Assembly (NCBI RefSeq): GCF_000165395.2 | Contig: NC_067219.1 | Coordinates: 1 to 33,351 of the forward strand | Source of the DNA: Babesia bovis T2Bo | Lineage: Eukaryota > Apicomplexa > Aconoidasida > Piroplasmida > Babesiidae | Reading direction: 5' to 3' | DNA length: 33,351 bases | In this document: positions 30,150-33,351 of the stretch, piece by piece | Position numbering within the stretch: the first letter of the stretch is position 1 | Layout of the letters: the number at the start of each line of letters is the position of its first letter | Notes under the pieces: model-generated | The model's input: only the letters and a program-made list of their open reading frames with translations | What the model was told of the DNA's origin: nothing | The model's database searches: none | Made by a program: the position numbers and the translations under genes

Positions 30150-30518
30150 ATTTATAAATATATAGCTAAATACATCACTGTATGTAAACTACATTTATAT
30201 TATATTTATTTGTTTATTAATAATTTTTTATTAATTAAAACATATTTAAATGCATATTCTTGCTTATATTTTTTCAGCAATTATTTTTTACCTATATGTT
30301 GCTACCTAATAATTACTTAAACTAAATTCAAATAACTAGCACACAATTAATATAGTTCTTTTATTCCTTTCGTACTAAAAAGAATTATTGCAATGTTTTA
30401 TTAATTTACACCGGATATGGACCAAACTGTCTTACGACGTTCTGAACCCAGCTCACGTACCGCTTTATTGGGTGAACAAACCAACCCTTGAAACCTTATT
30501 CAGCTTCAGGATGCGATA

Positions 30519-30549
<31 letters not shown>

Positions 30550-31058
30550 AATATCGAATCTCTCGGGAGAGATCAGCCTGTTATCCCTAGAGTAACTTTT
30601 ATCCGTTTATCGATAATACATCTATTAATTTTATTTATCGGATCATTAAGACCAACATTAATTTCTGTATAATAAGTTTATTTAACAGTTAAGGTATTAT
30701 TTTTCTTTAAAATCTAACAATATCTTTTTAGATATTATTTAAATACCCTTAGTTCTCCTCCGTTACCATTTAGGAGGATACCGCCCCAGTAAAACTACCA
30801 CATTTATAAGTATTTAAATAAATTTTTATATTTAATGTTATTAATAATTATATACTGTGCAAATGGTATCCCAGCTATAAAAATAAATTTACATTTATTT
30901 TGACCATATATTCTTCATACACAATATATAAATTATACTCATAAATTATAGTAAAGCTTCATAGGGTCTTTCTGTCCTTGTGTAAATAGTCCGTATCTTC
31001 ACAGACATTATTATTTCATTGAAATTTTCTTTAAGACAGCGCTCAAATCGTTACTCCT

Positions 31059-31102
<44 letters not shown>

Positions 31103-32960
31103 TGGACCGTTATGAATACAGCCGCCGTTTAACTAGCGCTTATAAAAACACATTATAGTAGTGTCCTTTTTTTACTTACTAGAACTGGGCAGGAGTCAGT
31201 TCTTGTACATCATTATTTAATTTAGCAAGAACCTGTGTTTTTGATAAACAGTCGTTTGAGCCTAGTATGTTACACTTTAAAAGCATTCTTTATCCCTAAG
31301 TTACAGAATAATTTTGCCTAGTTCCTTAAAGAAAATTTATTCATCTCCTTGGTATTTTTACTACCTATTCACTTGTGTCAGATTTAATACGAATATATTA
31401 AAATATTTTAAATTTAAACATTTCTAGTTAACTATAAGGCACTATACAAATATTTTCATTTATTATTTGCTTATTAAGTTATACAAAAATAAATAAAAAA
31501 TTTACATATTTAATTATAGATTAAATTTTAATTAAACTTAATTTTAATATAGTATGAGAATATTAACTCATTGGTCATCAAATATAATTAAATATTTATT
31601 TTTAGACTTCGACTAACCCTATTTGATATACTCGTTTAATAGGAAATCTATAAATATTCGGAGTATTAGATTTATATCTAATATTTTATTACTTAAATCG
31701 GCATTATCGCTTTTATTTGTACATTATTTTTTATTTATATTCACATATAAATTATGTAATTACAAATAAAACGTTCTCTTACCTTTTAAATGTAGTTTAT
31801 TCTAATTTCTTAAAATAAATAAGTTTAAATCTATAAATTCGGTTATATGTTTATTTTCTATTATTTGTGATACTTAATTACTGTTCTAATGTGCTCAATA
31901 CCACTCTTTAAATAATAGCCGCTTGAAAGCTTATATTTTAGCCATAATCATAATTAAACGTCTTATCCTAAACATATATTTTAAAACCTTACTTTATATT
32001 AAGGGCTGTTACCCTCTCGACATGTTAAGCTTAACCCTAACAGTCTCAATGTCATATAAATATTTATTTTAATTATAAAGCAATTTTATAATTAAAATAT
32101 AATAACAATTTATAGTTTACTCAATGTGCATATTGATAGGAACATCTATATACACACAATGTAGAGCTTTATCTTTTATTATTTATATTCATCTGTACTT
32201 AAATACATTTCAGAGAAAACCAGCTAGCTCCAAATTCGATTAGCATTTCACCTCTAATTACACTTCATCTAATGATTTTGCAACATCAACTAGTTCGAAC
32301 AATAAACGTTTTAATACGTTTTATTTTCTGAGCATAATTAGATCATTTGGGTTCGGGTCTATAATTATTTAATGTGTATGTTTTTTTAAAACTCGATTTA
32401 CCTCTTAATACACTATGTAATATTTAATATTATAAATAATTATAACTCGCCGACTCATTCTTCAACAAGCATTTAATTAAATTAAATTTAAATTTAATTA
32501 AATAAACTTTATAAAATTTAAAATTTCATGTTCTTTTCACTTTTTTATCCAAAATCTTTTCATCTTTCCTTCACAGTACTTGTACGCTATAAAATTCTAT
32601 AATATTAAAAATTTTTCAGATAGTACTAAATAAAACGCAATTCAAACAAATTATAACATTGTTTTACATATTATTTAATAAAATTTCATTTTCACTATAT
32701 TATGAAACCATAATATTATTTTTAATTTCTATTCGCTCGCCGCTACTAAGAAAATCGTTGTTACATTTTTTTCCTTTAAATACTAAGATGATTCAGTTCT
32801 TTAAGTACACTATATGTAAATAATATTATAAAAATATTTACAACATTCAATAACTTTATATTTTTTTATTCTAAATATTTGTTAGAAATAATATTTTAAA
32901 AAATATAAATATTCAAAAATTAATTTTGATTTTCTTCGTTTATAGAATTTTAGAAATTCA
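30150..32960 (-). rRNA. rrl: Large subunit (23S-type) ribosomal RNA
   Basis: Minus-strand landmarks from 5' to 3': GAACTGAATCATCTTAGTA and TAGTAGCGGCGAGCG (about 32800-32740), the AAGTACTGTGAAGGA element (about 32585), and the GTPase-centre region (about 31915-31945). Then come the peptidyl-transferase segment GACAGAAAGACCC (30964-30976), the sarcin-ricin loop AGTACGAAAGGAA (about 30370-30385) and CTGAAAAAATATAAGCAAGAA near the 3' end. Single copy. The macrolide-contact adenines equivalent to 2058-2060 (30971-30969) are all A. The base equivalent to A1067 reads U. No 5S gene follows. Both ends are estimated from E. coli spacing. Confidence 0.95.
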
Positions 32961-33299
32961 TTTTAAATTTTAATTTATTTTAATTATTTATTTTAATAAT
33001 TAAAATTTGTTTTAAATTGTAAAATTAAAAAGTAAATAGACTTTCACTATTATTTATTTTGTAAAATAAATTTACAAAATTGTTTTTATTTATTGTTAAA
33101 CTATACTTTTTTTTAAAATTTACATTTTTTTTTTTTAAAATCTTTAATTTTAAAATATATTATTATTAATTTGAGTTAATAATATTATTATTTAATTTAT
33201 TATAATTAACACTTAAATTCTGTTGGTGTTAAGGTATTTTATAATTTATATTTTTAAAATTTTAGATTAAATTTTATCTAACATCAGTTAAATAATTTT
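32961..33299. other. AT-rich SSU-LSU spacer with hairpins
   Basis: About 340 bp with no gene. It contains a perfect 10-bp hairpin at 33056-33080 (arms ATTTTGTAAA and TTTACAAAAT, 5-nt loop) and a 7-bp hairpin at 33206-33232 (TTAACAC/GTGTTAA, 13-nt loop). In the circular molecule this lies between the SSU 3' end and the LSU 5' end, so the hairpins could be rRNA processing stems or replication signals. Unlike bacteria and most plastids, there is no tRNA in this spacer. Confidence 0.55.
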
Positions 33300-33345
33300 T
33301 ACAACCTTATATTTATATTGATAATATCTAGCCACACTTTCCAGT
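33300..33345. repeat. Terminal direct repeat, right copy
   Basis: Exact copy of bases 1-46, followed by six bases TTATTT that do not continue the SSU sequence (ACGGCT). If the ends are simply joined, this makes a second, truncated SSU 3' terminus with a period of 52 bp. Confidence 0.95.
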
Positions 33346-33351
33346 TTATTT

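Overview
This window is the plastid (apicoplast) genome of an apicomplexan parasite, most likely a piroplasm and specifically Babesia-like. It is extremely AT-rich, about 33 kb, and carries a bacterial-type gene expression kit: one SSU and one LSU rRNA, 24 tRNAs, ribosomal proteins, RpoB/RpoC1/RpoC2, EF-Tu and two ClpC-type ATPases. It has no photosynthesis genes. Every gene I can support is on the minus strand. A single rRNA set, no inverted repeat, all genes co-oriented, two clpC genes and no sufB fit piroplasms better than Plasmodium or Toxoplasma; the size agrees with what I recall for Babesia bovis, which I could not check.

Layout in plus coordinates, with transcription running right to left. 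1-1503 is the SSU rRNA. 1596-2493 holds eight tRNA genes (R-ACG, I, A, V, L-UAG, F, M, R-UCU) and an unexplained 188-bp spacer. 2521-10604 is the rps2-rpoC2(split)-rpoC1-rpoB block, led by three small ORFs, one of which resembles ribosomal protein S18. 10620-13902 is a tandem pair of clpC genes. 14107-16969 is an accessory block of small membrane-protein ORFs, including three near-identical copies of a 193-residue ORF. 16971-18203 is tufA and 18277-18696 holds five tRNAs (W, Q, S-UGA, P, N). 18729-20869 is a second accessory block of five related ORFs, three of them an almost perfect 402-bp tandem triplication. 20859-28028 is the str/S10/spc/alpha-type ribosomal protein cluster (rps7, rps12, rps11, rpl36, possible rps13, rps5, rpl6, rps8, rpl5, rpl14, rps17, rpl16, rps3, rps19, rpl2, rpl4). 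28101-29215 holds ten tRNAs, including trnL-UAA with a 184-nt group I intron. Then come rps4, trnT and the LSU rRNA (about 30150-32960). About 340 bp of AT-rich spacer separates the LSU 5' end from the SSU 3' end across the circle junction.

The tRNAs cover all 20 amino acids, so the organelle translates its own ribosomal proteins, RNA polymerase subunits, EF-Tu and Clp chaperones. Most unusual are the lineage-specific multicopy membrane ORFs (ten ORFs, about 13 percent of the window) in an otherwise stripped genome, with mosaic differences that suggest gene conversion. Other points: the SSU 3' end lacks the anti-Shine-Dalgarno sequence; drug-site bases differ from E. coli (G at SSU 1408, U at LSU 1067); rpoC2 is split by one in-frame UAA; serine tRNAs have very short variable arms; and the contig ends carry a 46-bp direct repeat.
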